Shown: positions 17,893 through 27,803, numbered from the stretch's first letter. The stretch is DNA of 64,000 bases from Agrobacterium tumefaciens (GCF_000834635.1 NZ_JXQV01000011.1:1-64000), one strand, 5' to 3'. The notes: generated from the letters alone by a model not told the origin. Program-made: numbers and translations.

Positions 17893-19268
17893 GCGTCTAA
17901 GGTCAGGTCGCGCCACTTTTGGTGATAGGTTTCCAATCCCGAGAGTGGTGCCACCCTGTGATATGACTGGCGAGGCGCGTCCCGCGTCGCCAGCAATGCC
18001 GCACCCAGCGCCGTACCCGATGGGCTGTTACCATCGCTCACCAGCAGCTCGGCCCCCGTTATCGCCGCCAATGCGGCGGTATACTGCACATTCCGCGCAA
18101 ACGGGCCCTCAACGATGATCGTATCGGATGGCCCGATCAGCGAGAGGCAACTAGCCGTCATCATCGCAGCATACAGCGAGGCGGCAACGAAGCGTTCGGC
18201 ATCGCTGCGCGGCTCTTTGTGCCAGCGCCCCTGCATGCCGGGGAAGGGGCCGGAGCCCTCGACGGCATTGGGGCAATAAAACACGTCGTCCTTCAGGACT
18301 CTGTCGAGCGCGGCCTGAAACTCTGACGGTTCAGGGGCTGAGATGCCCGTCGTCAACATCTCGAATTCGCGCCCGCCCATGAAGCGGGCCGAGGGCACGG
18401 GCTTTCCGAAGGCATCGACATTCACAAGCGTATCTCGTGCTGCGTCCAGCGTTTCCAGCGGCGCACCAACACCGAAGCAGATCACCCATGTGCCTGTCGA
18501 CACCACCGAAAATGGACCCTTGCGTTCCATGAGATGCGGGAGGAGCGATGCATTGCTGTCATGCAGACCGCAATAGACGGGAATGTCTGCATCAAGGCCA
18601 ATTTCAGCGGCAATAGGAGGCGCAAGCGGACCAAGAGCATCGAAAGCGGAGCGCACAGGTGCCAGCAATGGGGTGATCCCGAGCGTTTCCGGTAGGCTTG
18701 AGAAAGCGGCCTTGCCCGGTTGCCAGAGGTCGGTGTGACAGCCAAGCGATGTCGCCTCATTGGCCTTGATGCCGGTGAGGCGATAGGCCCAATATTGCGG
18801 GTAGGTGAGGATATCGGTGACGGTTTCGAAAGCGCTGGGAAATGCGGTCTTCTGATAATGCAGTTGCGCCCCGGCATTCAGACCGATGGGAAGGGCAGGC
18901 GAAAATGTTTCCTCAAAGGGAGGCCGCAGCGCCGCATAGGCCGCTTGGATATGCTCGGGATAGGCGTGCTCATAATCCAAAACCGGCAAAGCAAGGTCAC
19001 CGCGCGCGTTCAAAAGCGCCATGGATGCACCATGGGTGGTGATGGAGATGGCCTCATAGCCGGGTGTTTTACGAAATGCCGAGAGACCATCAAGGATGAA
19101 CGCCCACAGTGCTTCAATATCGTAATGCGGATAGGGCGGGGCGCTCAAGACCCGGTTGGCGATGCGGCGCGATGCGATTTCCTCGCCGGTCTCGCCATCC
19201 ACCACGATCAGCTTGGCGTGGGTCTTGCCGATATCGATGACGGCGACATTGCGGATTGCAGCGCTCAT
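17877..19268 (-). CDS. rhaK: L-rhamnose/rhamnulose kinase, FGGY family
   Basis: 463 residues from ATG at 19268. FGGY sugar kinase: ATP-site start [53 protein letters not shown], and a C-terminal [10 protein letters not shown] and [13 protein letters not shown]. Last gene of the rhaSTPQUK operon; in Rhizobium leguminosarum this kinase is also needed for transport by the Rha ABC system. It overlaps the mutarotase gene by four bases, so translation is coupled. Confidence 0.9.
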   Translation of the reverse strand: MSAAIRNVAVIDIGKTHAKLIVVDGETGEEIASRRIANRVLSAPPYPHYDIEALWAFILDGLSAFRKTPGYEAISITTHGASMALLNARGDLALPVLDYEHAYPEHIQAAYAALRPPFEETFSPALPIGLNAGAQLHYQKTAFPSAFETVTDILTYPQYWAYRLTGIKANEATSLGCHTDLWQPGKAAFSSLPETLGITPLLAPVRSAFDALGPLAPPIAAEIGLDADIPVYCGLHDSNASLLPHLMERKGPFSVVSTGTWVICFGVGAPLETLDAARDTLVNVDAFGKPVPSARFMGGREFEMLTTGISAPEPSEFQAALDRVLKDDVFYCPNAVEGSGPFPGMQGRWHKEPRSDAERFVAASLYAAMMTASCLSLIGPSDTIIVEGPFARNVQYTAALAAITGAELLVSDGNSPSGTALGAALLATRDAPRQSYHRVAPLSGLETYHQKWRDLTLDAYATA

Positions 19269-19588
19269 GGCAGGTGAAACAGCGTGATGAGATCGCGGGC
19301 AACAGGGGAGTTGTCTGGGTTGCTCTCCATGATATCGGCCATATGCGCCCACCATTTTTTCATGACAGGATGGTCCGGCAAGGCGGCCATACCGTGGTTC
19401 TTCGGGCGGGTCAGAACACCGAACAGAATGTTGGTTTCAGGGTCGAGATGGATGGAATAATCGCTGACGCCCGCCTCGTGCAAAAGTGCGACCAGCTCCG
19501 GCCAGATTTCGTCATGGCGTTTGCGGTACTCGGCCTCCATGCCGGGAAAGAGCTTCATCTTGAAGGCGTGTTTTTCAAACTCTGGCAT
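19265..19588 (-). CDS. rhaU: L-rhamnose mutarotase
   Basis: 107 residues, the exact family length (RhaM/YiiL type). Converts alpha- and beta-L-rhamnopyranose in the cytoplasm. Key features: the early [20 protein letters not shown] with His catalytic, [22 protein letters not shown] and the closing [20 protein letters not shown]. In rhizobia it is called rhaU. It sits between permease gene rhaQ (three-base gap) and rhaK (four-base overlap). Confidence 0.95.
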   Translation of the reverse strand: MPEFEKHAFKMKLFPGMEAEYRKRHDEIWPELVALLHEAGVSDYSIHLDPETNILFGVLTRPKNHGMAALPDHPVMKKWWAHMADIMESNPDNSPVARDLITLFHLP

Positions 19589-19591
19589 GGT

Positions 19592-20599
19592 CTACCTCAT
19601 GGCCCGCAGGCGGCGCACGACGATGGGAATGGCGATGGTGATGATGAGAAGCAGGCCGACGAAGATGGACATGACGATGCCGGGCACGTTCAAAAGGCCA
19701 AGCCCGAAGGTGACGAGGCCCATGACGAAGGCCGCAATGACCACGCCGCCAATAGTGCCGGAGCCGCCGAGAATGGACACGCCGCCGAGAACCACCATCG
19801 TCACCACTTCCAATTCCCACCCTTGCGCGATGGAAGGGCGGGTGGAGCCGAGGCGCGAGGTGAGGCAGACGGCCGCAATGCCGCTCATGAGGCCCGTCAG
19901 CAGGAAGAGAATGAACTTCACCCGCTCCACGGGAATGCCGGAAAAGCGGGCCGCGAAGGGGTTGGTGCCTATGACGAAAACCTGACGACCGAAATTGGTG
20001 GCATGCAGCAAAATGGCGAAGATGACGGCCATGACGACGAACAACACGAACTCGAAGGAGATGACCCAGACGACGTAACCCTGGCCGAAGAAGGCGAAAT
20101 CCTCAGGATATTTGCCAAAGGCCTGATCGCCCAGCACCAGATAGGAAATGCCGCGAAACAGGCTCATCGTGCCAATGGTGACGACGATGGAGGGCAGCCT
20201 CAAACCCGCGACCAGAAAGCCGTTGAAGGCACCGCAGGCAAGTCCGGTGCCGATGCCGAGCGCGACAAGGCCCGGTGTGCCGACACCCATCTGCACCGCA
20301 TAACCCATGACGGTGGAGGCGAGCGCGATGATGGCGGCGACCGAAAGATCGATTTCGCCCGCGATGATCAAAAGCGCCATGGCGAAAGCGATCAGCGCCT
20401 TTTCGGTAAAATTGAAGGTGGCGTCCGAGAGGTTATAGGCATCGAGAAAGTAAGGCGATGCGAAGGAGTTGACGATGAATATCAGGATCGCAACGCCCAA
20501 GAGCAGCACTTCCCAACTGGCCATGATGCGCTTGAAGGGCGTGCCGAGCTTGTCGGGAATGACGCGCGGCGTTTGTGTCTCCGGTGCGGTCATGCTCAT
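19592..20599 (-). CDS. rhaQ: Rhamnose ABC transporter permease RhaQ
   Basis: 335 residues with about ten hydrophobic helices, a BPD_transp_2 (ribose-type) permease. The motif region LACGAFNGFLVAGLRLPSIV followed by TIGTMSLFRGISYLV is the family signature facing the ATPase. It forms the membrane channel with RhaP. ATGA overlap of four bases with the upstream rhaP. Confidence 0.92.
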   Translation of the reverse strand: MSMTAPETQTPRVIPDKLGTPFKRIMASWEVLLLGVAILIFIVNSFASPYFLDAYNLSDATFNFTEKALIAFAMALLIIAGEIDLSVAAIIALASTVMGYAVQMGVGTPGLVALGIGTGLACGAFNGFLVAGLRLPSIVVTIGTMSLFRGISYLVLGDQAFGKYPEDFAFFGQGYVVWVISFEFVLFVVMAVIFAILLHATNFGRQVFVIGTNPFAARFSGIPVERVKFILFLLTGLMSGIAAVCLTSRLGSTRPSIAQGWELEVVTMVVLGGVSILGGSGTIGGVVIAAFVMGLVTFGLGLLNVPGIVMSIFVGLLLIITIAIPIVVRRLRAMR

Positions 20600-21597
20600 G
20601 CCTTGGCCTCCTTGACGGTATCGCTTGCCGCCCTGTCGCGCAGAATGATGCGGCCTTTCTTTGCCTCGGCGCGGGCGTTGAACACCACGGCCAGCACGAT
20701 GACGACGCCCGAAATCGCCATCTGCGCGAAAGGTGAGATGCCGATGACGGGCAGCGCATTCTTGATGACACCCAGAAACAAGGCCCCCAGCACCGCACCG
20801 GCAACCGAGCCGATGCCGCCGGCAATCGATATGCCGCCGATGACGTTGGCGGCGACGCTATCCAGCTCAAAGCCGGATGCGATATCCACATAGGCCACGG
20901 CGTAACGCGAGACCCAGAGATAGCTTGCAAGCCCAGCCAGCGCGCCCGAGAGAACAAAGGCCAGAAACCGCGTGCGGCCAACATCGATGCCCGCATAAAC
21001 CGCCGCGCCGGGATTGCCGCCGGATGCATAGGCAGAGCGCCCGAAGGATGTGCGCGTCAAAACCAGCCAGGCGCCTGCGATGATGAGGATTGCGACCCAG
21101 GAAAGGATTGGCATGCCAAGGACAGGCGTGCGGGGAACGTTGAGAAAGGTGGGTGACATCTGGTGTGCATTGATCCACGCGCCACCCGACAGCACGAACG
21201 CCATGCCGCGATAGATGGTGAGCGTGCCGAGCGTGACCACGATGGATGGCAGGCCCAGCCACCAGACAAGAATGCCGTTGATCGACCCCAAAAACGCGCC
21301 GATCACAACTGCCATGGCAATGAGGAATGGCAGGGGTATCGAGGGAAAGGCGGCATTGGTCATGGCCACGGCCATGCCGGTAAAGGCAAGGTTGGCGGCG
21401 ACAGAGAGATCAATGGATTTCGTCAGGATCACCGCCATCTGGCCGAGCGCCAGAATGATGAGGATCGATGTGTCGTTGAAGATATTGACGAGATTTCCGG
21501 GGCGCTCAAAGCCGGGGGAGCGCAGCGAAAAGCCTGCGATCAGGGCGATAATGATGCCTGCCAGCAGCCATTCACGGTTTTTCAGTAGTCTTTTCAT
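20596..21597 (-). CDS. rhaP: Rhamnose ABC transporter permease RhaP
   Basis: 333 residues from the ATG at 21597 (AGAGGA upstream); an earlier in-frame start would overlap rhaT. BPD_transp_2 family, about ten helices; signature AFLGSINGILVWWLGLPSIV then TLGTLTIYRGMAFVL. Partner of RhaQ. The coding start lies 13 bases after the rhaT stop. Confidence 0.92.
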   Translation of the reverse strand: MKRLLKNREWLLAGIIIALIAGFSLRSPGFERPGNLVNIFNDTSILIILALGQMAVILTKSIDLSVAANLAFTGMAVAMTNAAFPSIPLPFLIAMAVVIGAFLGSINGILVWWLGLPSIVVTLGTLTIYRGMAFVLSGGAWINAHQMSPTFLNVPRTPVLGMPILSWVAILIIAGAWLVLTRTSFGRSAYASGGNPGAAVYAGIDVGRTRFLAFVLSGALAGLASYLWVSRYAVAYVDIASGFELDSVAANVIGGISIAGGIGSVAGAVLGALFLGVIKNALPVIGISPFAQMAISGVVIVLAVVFNARAEAKKGRIILRDRAASDTVKEAKA

Positions 21598-21610
21598 GGC
21601 GCTGGTCCTC

Positions 21611-23161
21611 TTACGCGTTTCCTGTGGCGGCACGCACAAGCTTTTCGGCTGAAAAATCGGCTCGTTCGAACAGGCCCGCCATCAGGCCCTCGCGCATGAC
21701 GATGGCGCGGTCCGACATGCCGAGAATTTCCGGCAGCTCGGATGAGATCATGATGATCGATAGCCCTTCGGCAGCCAGTTCGCTGATGAAGCCGTGGACG
21801 GCGGCCTTGGAGCCGATATCGATGCCCTTGGTGGGCTCATCCAGAATGATGACCTTGGGCTGGGTGGCGAGCCACTTGCCGATGACGACTTTCTGCTGGT
21901 TGCCGCCCGAGAGTGTGCCGACGGGAACGGAGAGTGCGGCAGCGCGCAGATCCAGACGCGAGGCATATTTGCGGGCCAGCGCAAACTCGTTGGCAGCGGC
22001 CAGAAATCCCTTGCGTGATGTGCGCGCCAGCGATGGCAACGACATGTTCTGATAGATCGGCAGATCGAGCGCCAGCCCGTGCCGCCCGCGCTCTTCCGGC
22101 ACATAGACGATGCCGGCTGCAATCGCATCTTGCGGGCTGCGGATGGAAATCTGCTGGCCATCAAGGTTCAAGGTGCCGGATGCGGGTCGGGTGATGCCGA
22201 ACAGCGATTGGCACAGTTCCGAACGCCCGGCACCAATCAGCCCGTATAGCCCGAGAATTTCGCCCTTGCGCAGATCAAAGGAAATGCCGCGGAATTCGGT
22301 ATCGTGGCAATAGTTTTGGACCGAGAGCGTGGTCTGGCCGATGTTGACGGCCTGCTTGGGAAAGGCGTCCTTCACATCACGGCCCACCATCAGCCGCACG
22401 ATCTCGTCCTGCGGCGTTTCCTTGAGATCACCCGAACCGACCATTTTCCCATCTCGGAACACGGCATAGCTTTCGGCGATTTCGTAGACCTCATCGAATT
22501 TGTGGCTGATGAACAGGATCGCCTTGCCCTGTCGCTTCAGGTTCTCGACAATGCGGAACAGATCATCGATCTCTTTGCGCGAGAGGGCCGCCGTCGGCTC
22601 GTCCATGATGACGATGCGGGCCTCAACAGACAGCGCCCGCGCAATCGCGACCAGATGGCGCTGCGCGATGGAGAGGTCTTTGAGCCGGATGGTCGGATCG
22701 ATTTTGCTTTCCAGCCGCTCCAGAAGCGCGCGGGATCTATCGTTGATGGTTTTCCAGTCGATCAGCCCGAAGCGCCCCTTTGGCGCGTGACCGAGGAAGA
22801 TGTTCTCGCCTACGGAAAGCTCGTCAAACAGCACGGTTTCCTGATGGATGGCGGTCACACCGGCATCAATCGCATCCTGCGCGCTCTGAAACGTCACGGG
22901 CTGGCCATCCAGCAGGATTTCACCCTCATTGGGGCGGTAAATGCCGGTCAGAATCTTGACGAGGGTGGATTTGCCCGCGCCGTTCTCACCGATCAGCGCG
23001 GTGACCTTGCCGGGGTACAGGCGGATATTGACGCCATCAAGTGCTTTGACGCCGGGGAATATCTGGCTGATGCCCCGCATTTCTAGGATGGGCGTCTGGT
23101 TGCCAGTCGCTGCCGTTTCCGCTTGTGTGGTTTCAGCCATTGTTTTGATTGCCATCGTCAT
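21611..23161 (-). CDS. rhaT: Rhamnose ABC transporter, double ATP-binding protein
   Basis: About 516 residues if started at the ATG at 23161 (MTMAIKTMAETTQ); starts at 23155 and 23140 are also possible and none has a strong ribosome site. Two ABC cassettes in tandem, the carbohydrate CUT2 layout: first Walker A GENGAGKST, LSIAQRHLVAIARAL and VIMDEPTAAL; second half begins with the degenerate GLIGAGRSE in place of Walker A, then LSGGNQQKVVIGKW and IILDEPTKGID. The open frame extends upstream through a palindromic repeat, which is not likely coding. Confidence 0.92.
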   Translation of the reverse strand: MTMAIKTMAETTQAETAATGNQTPILEMRGISQIFPGVKALDGVNIRLYPGKVTALIGENGAGKSTLVKILTGIYRPNEGEILLDGQPVTFQSAQDAIDAGVTAIHQETVLFDELSVGENIFLGHAPKGRFGLIDWKTINDRSRALLERLESKIDPTIRLKDLSIAQRHLVAIARALSVEARIVIMDEPTAALSRKEIDDLFRIVENLKRQGKAILFISHKFDEVYEIAESYAVFRDGKMVGSGDLKETPQDEIVRLMVGRDVKDAFPKQAVNIGQTTLSVQNYCHDTEFRGISFDLRKGEILGLYGLIGAGRSELCQSLFGITRPASGTLNLDGQQISIRSPQDAIAAGIVYVPEERGRHGLALDLPIYQNMSLPSLARTSRKGFLAAANEFALARKYASRLDLRAAALSVPVGTLSGGNQQKVVIGKWLATQPKVIILDEPTKGIDIGSKAAVHGFISELAAEGLSIIMISSELPEILGMSDRAIVMREGLMAGLFERADFSAEKLVRAATGNA

Positions 23162-23202
23162 TCTGGTGTCCGGGCATGCATGGGGAGCAGGGTCAAACAT
23201 CC

Positions 23203-23300
23203 ACTCGGCGTCATCCTCGGGCTTGTCCCGAGGATCTAACCACGTAGCGGAAGTCGATCCGTTGCAGATCCTCGGGACAGGCCCGAGGATGACGTCGAGT
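23203..23300. repeat. Palindromic intergenic repeat (RIME/REP-like) between rhaS and rhaT
   Basis: Two copies of GTCATCCTCGGG-x-x-TGTCCCGAGGATCT in opposite orientation, at about 23209-23237 and 23266-23292, with ACTCG/CGAGT at the outer ends, form a large cruciform. Elements with the CTCGGGCTTGTCCCGAGGAT core are scattered between genes in Rhizobiales. It lies inside the rha operon between the binding-protein and ATPase genes. Confidence 0.8.
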
Positions 23301-23356
23301 GTGTGATTTCGGTCTGAAAACCCGACGACGATAGCCGTCGGGCAAAACCTCAAAGA

Positions 23357-24367
23357 TCAGAAAATCTTAGAGAACTGATCGATATTGGACGAGTTGTAGA
23401 CAAACGGATCAGCCATGGCGGCTTCGTTGTTTTCGCCAACCTTGATCTTGCCCATGCGTCCGGCTGCGATTTCCGAACCCGCCTTGCCGTCTGCTTCACC
23501 CTTGACGAGGCGATAGGCGATCTGGGTTGCGGAATAGCCGAGGTCGATCGGGTTCCAGATGGCGAATTCCTTGGTCGCACCCGACTTGATGGCGCCGGCC
23601 ATTTCAGAAGGAAGGCCAAGGCCTGTCACGAAGACCTTGCCGATCTTGCCCGCATCCTTCACGGCCTGCGATGCAGCCAGCACGCCAACAGTCGTCGGTG
23701 CCACGATGACCTTCACGTTCGGCTGCGAGGTCAGAAGACCCTGGGCTTCGCGGTAGCTCTTGTCGGCAAGGTCATCGCCATAAACAGTGGTGACGAGGTT
23801 GAGGCCGGGGAAGTCCTTCAGCTGCTTTTTCATCTCGTCGATCCAGATGTTCTGGTTCGTGGAGGTGGTGGTGGCAGAGAGAATTGCGAAGTCGCCCTTG
23901 CCGCCATCCAGATGGGCTGCTGCAAGCTGCAGGCACATCTTGCCGATCAGCGCGTTGGAGGATGGGTTGAGCTGGAGAATACGGCCTGCCGGTGCAACAC
24001 CGCTATCCCAGGAGATAACCTTGATGCCACGCTGTGCTGCCTTCTTGAGCGCTGGCACAACCGCATCCGGATCGTTGGCGGAAATGGCGATGGCGTCCAC
24101 GCCCTGCGCGATCAGCGAATTGATGACCTCGATCTGACCTTCGGCTGTGGTCGTGGTCGGGCCGGTATAGATGATTTCGACGCCACCCAGTTCCTTGGCC
24201 GCTTCCTGCGCGCCCTTGTTGGCGGCTTCAAAGAAGCCGTTGCCGAGCGACTTCACGACAAGCGCGATCTTGATATCTTTCGCCTGCGCCATGCCGCCAA
24301 AACCGGCGACGCCGATGGCGACGCTGAGTGCCAGTGCCTGGCTCAATTTTCTACGTGACAGTTTCAT
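23357..24367 (-). CDS. rhaS: Rhamnose ABC transporter, periplasmic binding protein
   Basis: 336 residues with a Tat-like or Sec signal peptide (MKLSRRKLSQALALSVAIGV then AGFGGMAQAKD; cleavage after AQA). Periplasmic binding protein of the ribose/sugar type (Peripla_BP_4): IKIALVVKSLGNGFFEAANK, INSLIAQGVDAIAISANDPD, GIKVISWDSGV. It captures L-rhamnose for RhaPQT. First structural gene after the regulator; a GGAGGAGAACC ribosome site precedes it. The palindromic repeat behind it may help keep its mRNA more abundant than that of rhaT. Confidence 0.93.
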   Translation of the reverse strand: MKLSRRKLSQALALSVAIGVAGFGGMAQAKDIKIALVVKSLGNGFFEAANKGAQEAAKELGGVEIIYTGPTTTTAEGQIEVINSLIAQGVDAIAISANDPDAVVPALKKAAQRGIKVISWDSGVAPAGRILQLNPSSNALIGKMCLQLAAAHLDGGKGDFAILSATTTSTNQNIWIDEMKKQLKDFPGLNLVTTVYGDDLADKSYREAQGLLTSQPNVKVIVAPTTVGVLAASQAVKDAGKIGKVFVTGLGLPSEMAGAIKSGATKEFAIWNPIDLGYSATQIAYRLVKGEADGKAGSEIAAGRMGKIKVGENNEAAMADPFVYNSSNIDQFSKIF

Positions 24368-24413
24368 GTTGGTTCTCCTCCCGATTGAACATCATTCTCC
24401 GCCGCGGTGCTCC

Positions 24414-25241
24414 TCAAGCAACCGAGACGGAATCCTCCTCGTCTGGCGGTCGCGTCTGCGCGGCCGCTGCCGGTCCGGCCACGATCAGCGTCACGCCCGC
24501 CGCTTCCACCATCCGCGCTGCCTCGTCGGTAATGCCCTCATCGGTAATGATGGTGGACACGTTTTCCAGAGGGCAGAGAATAAGGCTTGAGCGTTTGCGA
24601 AATTTGGACGAGTCGATCATCACGATCAGCTCTTCCGCCTGCCGCATCAATTTCTGTTCGCTCTGAATGACGAGCGCATCCGATTCCATGATGCCGAGAG
24701 CGCCGACACCCTGTGCGCCAATGAAAATCCGTCGCGCATAAAAATTACGGATCGCGTCATTTTCAAACGGCGACAGGATCAGGCTCTGGTCGCGGTAGAT
24801 CGCGCCGCCGGGAACGCTGACATTGCACTTGGAATGCTTGACCAGATGCTCGGCAATGGCGAAGGAATTGGTCATGACCTGCAAACGGCGCGCCGACATG
24901 TAATGCACCATCTGGAATGTCGTGGTGCCACCATTGATGATGATGGCGTCGCCTTCTTCACAGAGATCTACCGCCTTGCGCGCAATTGATCGCTTCTTAT
25001 CGATGTTGACCGATTCCGACACGCGAAACGGCCGTGCCGCCAGATTGCCGAGCTGTGGCGGATGCACCGCTTCAGCCCCGCCGCGCACCCGCCGCAACTT
25101 TCCCTGAACATGCAGGGAGGCGATATCGCGCCGGATCGTCGCTTCGGAAGCGTCCGTCAATTCGGCAATATCCTGCACCGTCACAACAGGCTTTTCCTGT
25201 ATGGCGCTCAAGATGATGCGATGGCGTTCGCTTTCGTGCAT
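24414..25241 (-). CDS. rhaR: DeoR-family transcriptional regulator of rhamnose genes
   Basis: 275 residues from ATG at 25241, selected for its AGGAGGACCCC site; the frame is open to 25298. N-terminal DeoR helix-turn-helix: RHRIILSAIQEKPVVTVQDI, then AELTDASEATIRRDIASL and KLRRVRGGAE. C-terminal DeoRC sensor domain: ARKAVDLCEEGDAIIINGGTT-type stretch, and IFIGAQGVGALGIMESD. It probably represses the rha genes and responds to a phosphorylated intermediate. It leads the leftward operon and is divergent from rhaD. Confidence 0.9.
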   Translation of the reverse strand: MHESERHRIILSAIQEKPVVTVQDIAELTDASEATIRRDIASLHVQGKLRRVRGGAEAVHPPQLGNLAARPFRVSESVNIDKKRSIARKAVDLCEEGDAIIINGGTTTFQMVHYMSARRLQVMTNSFAIAEHLVKHSKCNVSVPGGAIYRDQSLILSPFENDAIRNFYARRIFIGAQGVGALGIMESDALVIQSEQKLMRQAEELIVMIDSSKFRKRSSLILCPLENVSTIITDEGITDEAARMVEAAGVTLIVAGPAAAAQTRPPDEEDSVSVA

Positions 25242-25282
25242 GGGGTCCTCCTGATGATCAGTTATTCGTAAAGATCTGACGT

Positions 25283-25355
25283 TGTCAATCAAGTTCAATC
25301 AAAATAAACAATGGTGCGATGCAGCATGAAAATATATGATCGTTTATGATTGACA
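25283..25355. promoter_or_regulatory. Divergent rha control region with inverted 9-bp repeats
   Basis: TGTCAATCA at 25283-25291 and its exact reverse complement TGATTGACA at 25347-25355 bracket an A+T-rich stretch between rhaR and rhaD. Widely spaced inverted sites are what a looping DeoR repressor would use; promoters for both operons must lie here. Confidence 0.55.
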
Positions 25356-25442
25356 TTGTCGTTTTGAATGCGCGATACCTGCCTGCATCGGGAGGCGGGC
25401 CGGTTCGAGGCCTGCAGATAAACGACATGGGAGGATATTGCG

Positions 25443-27536
25443 ATGGGCCAGACGGGTCTTCTCGACAACCGCTGGGATGATGCCTACGCGGCAACACTCG
25501 ATGAGCCGGGCAAGCTGCTTTATCGCTCCAATCTCTTGGGTGCAGACAAGCGCATCACCAATTACGGCGGCGGCAACACCTCGGCCAAGGTGCTGGAAAT
25601 TGATCCGCTGACGGGCGAAAAAGTCCGCGTCATGTGGGTGAAGGGTTCGGGCGGCGATGTCGGCACCATCAAGCTGGATGGGTTCGCCACGCTTTACCTC
25701 GACAAGCTGGAAGCGTTGAAAACCATCTACAAGGGCGTGGAAGACGAAGACCGCATGGTCGGTTTCCTGCCCCATTGCACCTTCAATCTCAACCCGCGCG
25801 CCGCTTCCATCGACACACCCCTGCACGGTTTCGTGCCGTTTGCCCATGTCGATCACATGCACCCGGATGCGATCATCGCCATTGCCGCTTCCAAGAATTC
25901 CAAAGAGCTGACGCAGCAGATTTTTGGGGCCGATATCGGCTGGCTGCCATGGCGCCGCCCCGGCTTCCAGCTGGGTCTCGACCTTGAAGCCTTCGTCAAG
26001 GCCAACCCCACCGCCAAGGGTGTGGTGCTGGAAAGCCACGGCCTGTTTACCTGGGATAATGATGCCAAGACCTGCTACGAGCTGACGCTTGAGATCATCA
26101 ACAAGGCCATCACATGGTTTGCGGCTGAAACGGAAGGCAAGACCATTTTCGGCGGCGCAATTGCCAAAAGCCTGCCCGTTGAAGAGCGCCGCGCCATCGC
26201 TGCGCGCCTGATGCCGGAAATCCGTGGTCGTATCGGTCGTGATGAGCGCAAGCTCGGCCATTTCGATGATCAGGACGCTGTTCTGGAATTCGTTAATTCC
26301 AAGGATTTGAAAAGCCTCGGCGCGCTCGGCACATCCTGCCCTGACCATTTTCTGCGCACCAAGATCCGCCCGCTGATTCTCGATCTCGACACGGCAAATC
26401 CCGATGTGGATGCGCTGCTTGCCAGCCTTGATCAGGCGCTGGCCGATTACCGCGCCGATTACGTCAGGTACTACGAGGCCTGCAAGCACGATAATTCACC
26501 AAAAATCAGAGACCCCAACCCGGTGATCTTCCTCATTCCCGGCGTCGGTCTGCTGTCCTTTGCCAAGGATAAGGCAACGGCGCGCATTGCCGGTGAGTTT
26601 TACGTTAACGCCATCAATGTGATGCGCGGCGCTTCCACCGTCTCTGAATATCAGGGCCTGCCGGAGCAGGAAGCCTTCGATATCGAATACTGGCTTTTGG
26701 AAGAGGCAAAGCTTCAGCGCATGCCAAAGCCAAAGAGCCTGGCGGGCCGGGTCGCCTTCATCACCGGCGGTGCTGGTGGCATTGGTCGTGCGACGGCTGA
26801 ACGTCTGGCGAATGAAGGTGCCTGCGTGGTGCTGGCCGATATTGATGAAGGCGCTTTGGAAGCCACAAAGGGTGATTTCGAAAAGCGGTTCAGCGCGGAT
26901 GCCGTTCGCACCGTCAAGCTTGACGTGACCAAGGAAGACGCGGTGCTGTCAGCCTTTGCCCAAGCCAGCGTCGAATTCGGCGGCGTCGATATTCTTGTCT
27001 CCAATGCGGGCATCGCCTCGTCTGCGCCTGTGGAAGACACCACGCTTGCCATGTGGAACAAGAACATCGACATTCTGGCGACAGGTTATTTCCTCGTTTC
27101 GAGGGAAGCCTTCCGTCTGTTCCGTCGTCAAAAGCTTGGCGGCAACGTGGTTTTCGTCGCGTCCAAGAACGGTCTCGCCTCATCGCCCAACGCCTCTGCC
27201 TATTGCACTGCAAAGGCCGCCGAAATCCATCTGGCGCGTTGCCTAGCGCTCGAAGGCGCAGATGCTGGTATCCGCGTCAATACGGTCAATCCGGATGCAG
27301 TTTTGCGCGGTTCTAAAATCTGGAATGGCGAGTGGCGGGAGCAGCGGGCTGCGTCGTCGAAGATCGAAGTGACCGATCTCGAGGAGCATTATCGCAATCG
27401 CTCCATGCTGAAGCTAAACGTCTTCCCGGAGGATATTGCGGAAGCGATCTACTTCCTGACATCGGATGCCTCGGCCAAATCGACGGGCAACATCATCAAT
27501 GTCGATGCGGGCAACGCGCAAAGTTTCACCCGCTAA
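25443..27536 (+). CDS. rhaD: Bifunctional rhamnulose-1-phosphate aldolase / lactaldehyde dehydrogenase
   Basis: 697 residues, two enzymes in one chain. Residues 1-420: class II aldolase/adducin domain with the zinc-binding CTFNLNPRAAS, HVDHMHPDAIIA and the later VVLESHGLFTW histidines. Residues 430-697: short-chain dehydrogenase with Rossmann start AGRVAFITGGAGGIGRATAE, SNAGIASS, a catalytic serine near VFVASKNGLAS and YCTAKAAEIHLA (Tyr-x-x-x-Lys). It splits rhamnulose-1-phosphate into DHAP and L-lactaldehyde and probably processes the latter. Strong GGGAGGATATTGCG start context. Rightward partner of rhaI. Confidence 0.95.
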   Translation: MGQTGLLDNRWDDAYAATLDEPGKLLYRSNLLGADKRITNYGGGNTSAKVLEIDPLTGEKVRVMWVKGSGGDVGTIKLDGFATLYLDKLEALKTIYKGVEDEDRMVGFLPHCTFNLNPRAASIDTPLHGFVPFAHVDHMHPDAIIAIAASKNSKELTQQIFGADIGWLPWRRPGFQLGLDLEAFVKANPTAKGVVLESHGLFTWDNDAKTCYELTLEIINKAITWFAAETEGKTIFGGAIAKSLPVEERRAIAARLMPEIRGRIGRDERKLGHFDDQDAVLEFVNSKDLKSLGALGTSCPDHFLRTKIRPLILDLDTANPDVDALLASLDQALADYRADYVRYYEACKHDNSPKIRDPNPVIFLIPGVGLLSFAKDKATARIAGEFYVNAINVMRGASTVSEYQGLPEQEAFDIEYWLLEEAKLQRMPKPKSLAGRVAFITGGAGGIGRATAERLANEGACVVLADIDEGALEATKGDFEKRFSADAVRTVKLDVTKEDAVLSAFAQASVEFGGVDILVSNAGIASSAPVEDTTLAMWNKNIDILATGYFLVSREAFRLFRRQKLGGNVVFVASKNGLASSPNASAYCTAKAAEIHLARCLALEGADAGIRVNTVNPDAVLRGSKIWNGEWREQRAASSKIEVTDLEEHYRNRSMLKLNVFPEDIAEAIYFLTSDASAKSTGNIINVDAGNAQSFTR

Positions 27537-27554
27537 CGGCGGGTGAGAACAGGC

Positions 27555-27713
27555 TTACTTGCGCAGGATAACCCAGATGGCATGAATAATGCCGGGGATA
27601 TAACCGCAGAGCGTCAGCAGGATGTTGAGCCAGAAGTGCAGGCCAAGGCCAACCTGAAGAAACACGCCGACCGGCGGCAGGAAGATGGCAAGAATAATAC
27701 GAATTACGTCCAC
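27555..27713 (-). CDS. YqaE/Pmp3 family small membrane protein
   Basis: 52 residues from a GTG at 27713 with GGGA nine bases upstream; the first residues read MDVIRIILAIFLPPVGVFLQ. Two helices with the Pmp3 hallmarks FLPPVGVFLQVG, FWLNILLTLCGYIPGIIHAIW. Pmp3/YqaE proteins are linked to membrane potential and salt stress. It sits on the opposite strand inside the rhamnose locus, between rhaD and rhaI, and has no obvious tie to sugar use. Confidence 0.88.
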   Translation of the reverse strand: MDVIRIILAIFLPPVGVFLQVGLGLHFWLNILLTLCGYIPGIIHAIWVILRK

Positions 27714-27803
27714 GATTGAATATCCCGTCTGTTTGTTGCTGCCCACATAACGTGGGAAACGCCGGATTGGTTTCAAATGGGTGGCGCGGACCGGGAGGAA
27801 GAC

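Noticed and set aside
19256..20893. Rightward open frame of 545 codons opposite rhaU, rhaQ and rhaP
   Set aside because: Extremely acidic, His-rich artefact of the G+C-rich third positions of the permease genes.
23162..23353. N-terminal extension of RhaT
   Set aside because: The 64 codons are the translation of the palindromic repeat and its surroundings, not a conserved domain.
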